A stretch of 6,002 nt of DNA from an uncultured bacterium. GTDB lineage: Bacteria > Planctomycetota > Phycisphaerae > Phycisphaerales > SM1A02. The stretch covers positions 1-6,002 of the forward strand of contig CAIOTP010000006.1 of NCBI GenBank assembly GCA_903861235.1, given 5' to 3'. The translations under genes were made by a program, and so were the position numbers. Positions 5,228 to 6,002 of the stretch are shown here, piece by piece. How positions within the stretch are numbered: position 1 is the stretch's first letter; each line of letters starts with the position of its first letter. A model generated the notes under the pieces. It did not search any database and had not been told where the DNA came from. It worked only from the letters and a program-made list of their open reading frames with translations.

Positions 5228-6002
5228 CGAACGCCACGCCGCCGCCGGTCCGCAGCGGGTGCAGCCAGATCACCGGACCGGGGATCCGAACGAAGCCCAC
5301 CTCGTCCAGCACCAACGAGGCGGGCGCCTTGTCGTCCTCGGCCTCCGCCGAGACGGCGCCCTTGCGCAGCACCGTGATGCCCTCGGAGTGGCCGATCCAG
5401 AGGTCGCCGTCCACGGACACCACGGTGGAGACCCATCCGCGGTTGGGAGGCGACCAGCGGGCCTTGCCCATGGGGCCCTCGATCAGCACCTCGCGCATCT
5501 CGTCCGGCGTGTCCGCCTTCCCGTCCCCCTTGGCCACCGTGGCGGTCCCCCACGCCAGCGCCGCCTTGGTCTCGGGCAGCTGCGTCAGTTCCACGGACTT
5601 GTCGGAGATGGAGGCCTTGCCGCGGATGGGATAGAACCAGAAGCCCTCCACGCTTCCCGCCAGCACGCGGCGACCGTCGAAGATGGAGCGGTCCAGCCTG
5701 CCGGGCTCACGCTGCGGCGAGAGGAACTCGTCGCCCGGTCCCTCGCGGTCCTCCTTCAGCCGGTACAGCGCGCGACCGAACGAGCCCACCGCCGCGTACA
5801 GGTTGTCCGAGAGCGGCGCGATGTCGCGGATGCCCTTGATCCTGGCGAACACGGCATCCTCCATGCGCCCCTCACGGACGGCCCAGCTGGCCATCTCGGC
5901 GTCGCCCAGGATCCACAGCCGGTCGCCATGCACACGGATGCGGTTGAAGGCCCCCTTCATCACCTCGGCGGTCCGCTCTCGCAGGTCCGGGCCCATGAGA
6001 CC
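5151..6002 (-). CDS. Probable beta-propeller-like protein, C-terminal part (5' end outside window)
   Basis: The frame is open to the right edge: two codons precede the Met at 5996, with no stop and no ribosome-binding site, so that Met is probably internal. The 281 residues from it show recurring short strand pairs built on aromatic and glycine residues: NRIRVHGDRLWILGD (18-32), DIAPLSDNLYAAVGSFGRALY (58-78), FDGRRVLAGSVEGFWFY (106-122), VVSVDGDLWIGHSEGITVLR (192-211) and IWLHPLRTGGGVAFVSRFGG (243-262). The element DLWIGHSEGITVL resembles two-component-regulator propeller blades. I infer a beta-propeller or a related repeated-sheet domain, function unknown; no enzyme motif is seen. No transmembrane helix is visible in this part. 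Its final 77 bp, about 25 codons, overlap the end of nth on the other strand. Confidence 0.6.
   Translation of the reverse strand, partial: GLMGPDLRERTAEVMKGAFNRIRVHGDRLWILGDAEMASWAVREGRMEDAVFARIKGIRDIAPLSDNLYAAVGSFGRALYRLKEDREGPGDEFLSPQREPGRLDRSIFDGRRVLAGSVEGFWFYPIRGKASISDKSVELTQLPETKAALAWGTATVAKGDGKADTPDEMREVLIEGPMGKARWSPPNRGWVSTVVSVDGDLWIGHSEGITVLRKGAVSAEAEDDKAPASLVLDEVGFVRIPGPVIWLHPLRTGGGVAFVSRFGGMGVAELVPDEAAPRLAPES

Noticed and set aside
5151..5996. Met at 5996 as the true start of the propeller-like protein
   Set aside because: The frame stays open to the window edge and only 6 bases lie upstream, so no ribosome site can be seen; the protein begins as if mid-domain, so it is treated as partial.

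Overview
This is a GC-rich bacterial window with no RNA genes, insertion sequences or CRISPR arrays. The best taxonomic clue is the small basic protein at 2258-2551. Its N-terminus (MSIHPSLKTKSG, then RNVLTRAERVAKL) matches a short basic family known from the Planctomycetes-Verrucomicrobia-Chlamydiae superphylum. With the high GC content, this points to a planctomycete, perhaps Phycisphaerae-like; the class-level guess is inference.

Layout from left to right. The left edge (1-1023, + strand) holds the end of a thiamine operon: the C-terminus of the sulfur carrier ThiS, then a complete thiazole synthase ThiG. A perfect 53-bp palindrome (1022-1074) fills the gap to the next gene. A collinear block of five minus-strand genes runs from 4455 down to 1076, read in this order: a divergent xylose-isomerase-like TIM-barrel protein, holo-ACP synthase (acpS), a single-pass membrane protein with a SPOR-like C-terminus, the small basic protein, and a class I/II PLP aminotransferase. 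Gaps in this block are 18, 9, 56 and 3 nt, so most of it could be co-transcribed. Only 37 bp away on the other strand, nth (endonuclease III, 4493-5227) starts divergently. It converges on, and overlaps by 77 bp, a minus-strand gene that enters from the right edge (5151-6002) and looks like part of a beta-propeller protein.

Most genes are housekeeping: thiamine thiazole synthesis, acyl carrier protein activation, base-excision repair and amino-acid transamination. They do not form one obvious pathway. The unusual points are the perfect palindrome packed between two stop codons, a very compact divergent intergenic region with -10-like TANNNT hexamers exactly 6 nt before both start codons, atypical cysteine spacing in the iron-sulfur loop of Nth with a run-on tail, and a TIM-barrel protein whose usual metal ligands look substituted. 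I found no convincing evidence for a wholly new multi-gene system here.
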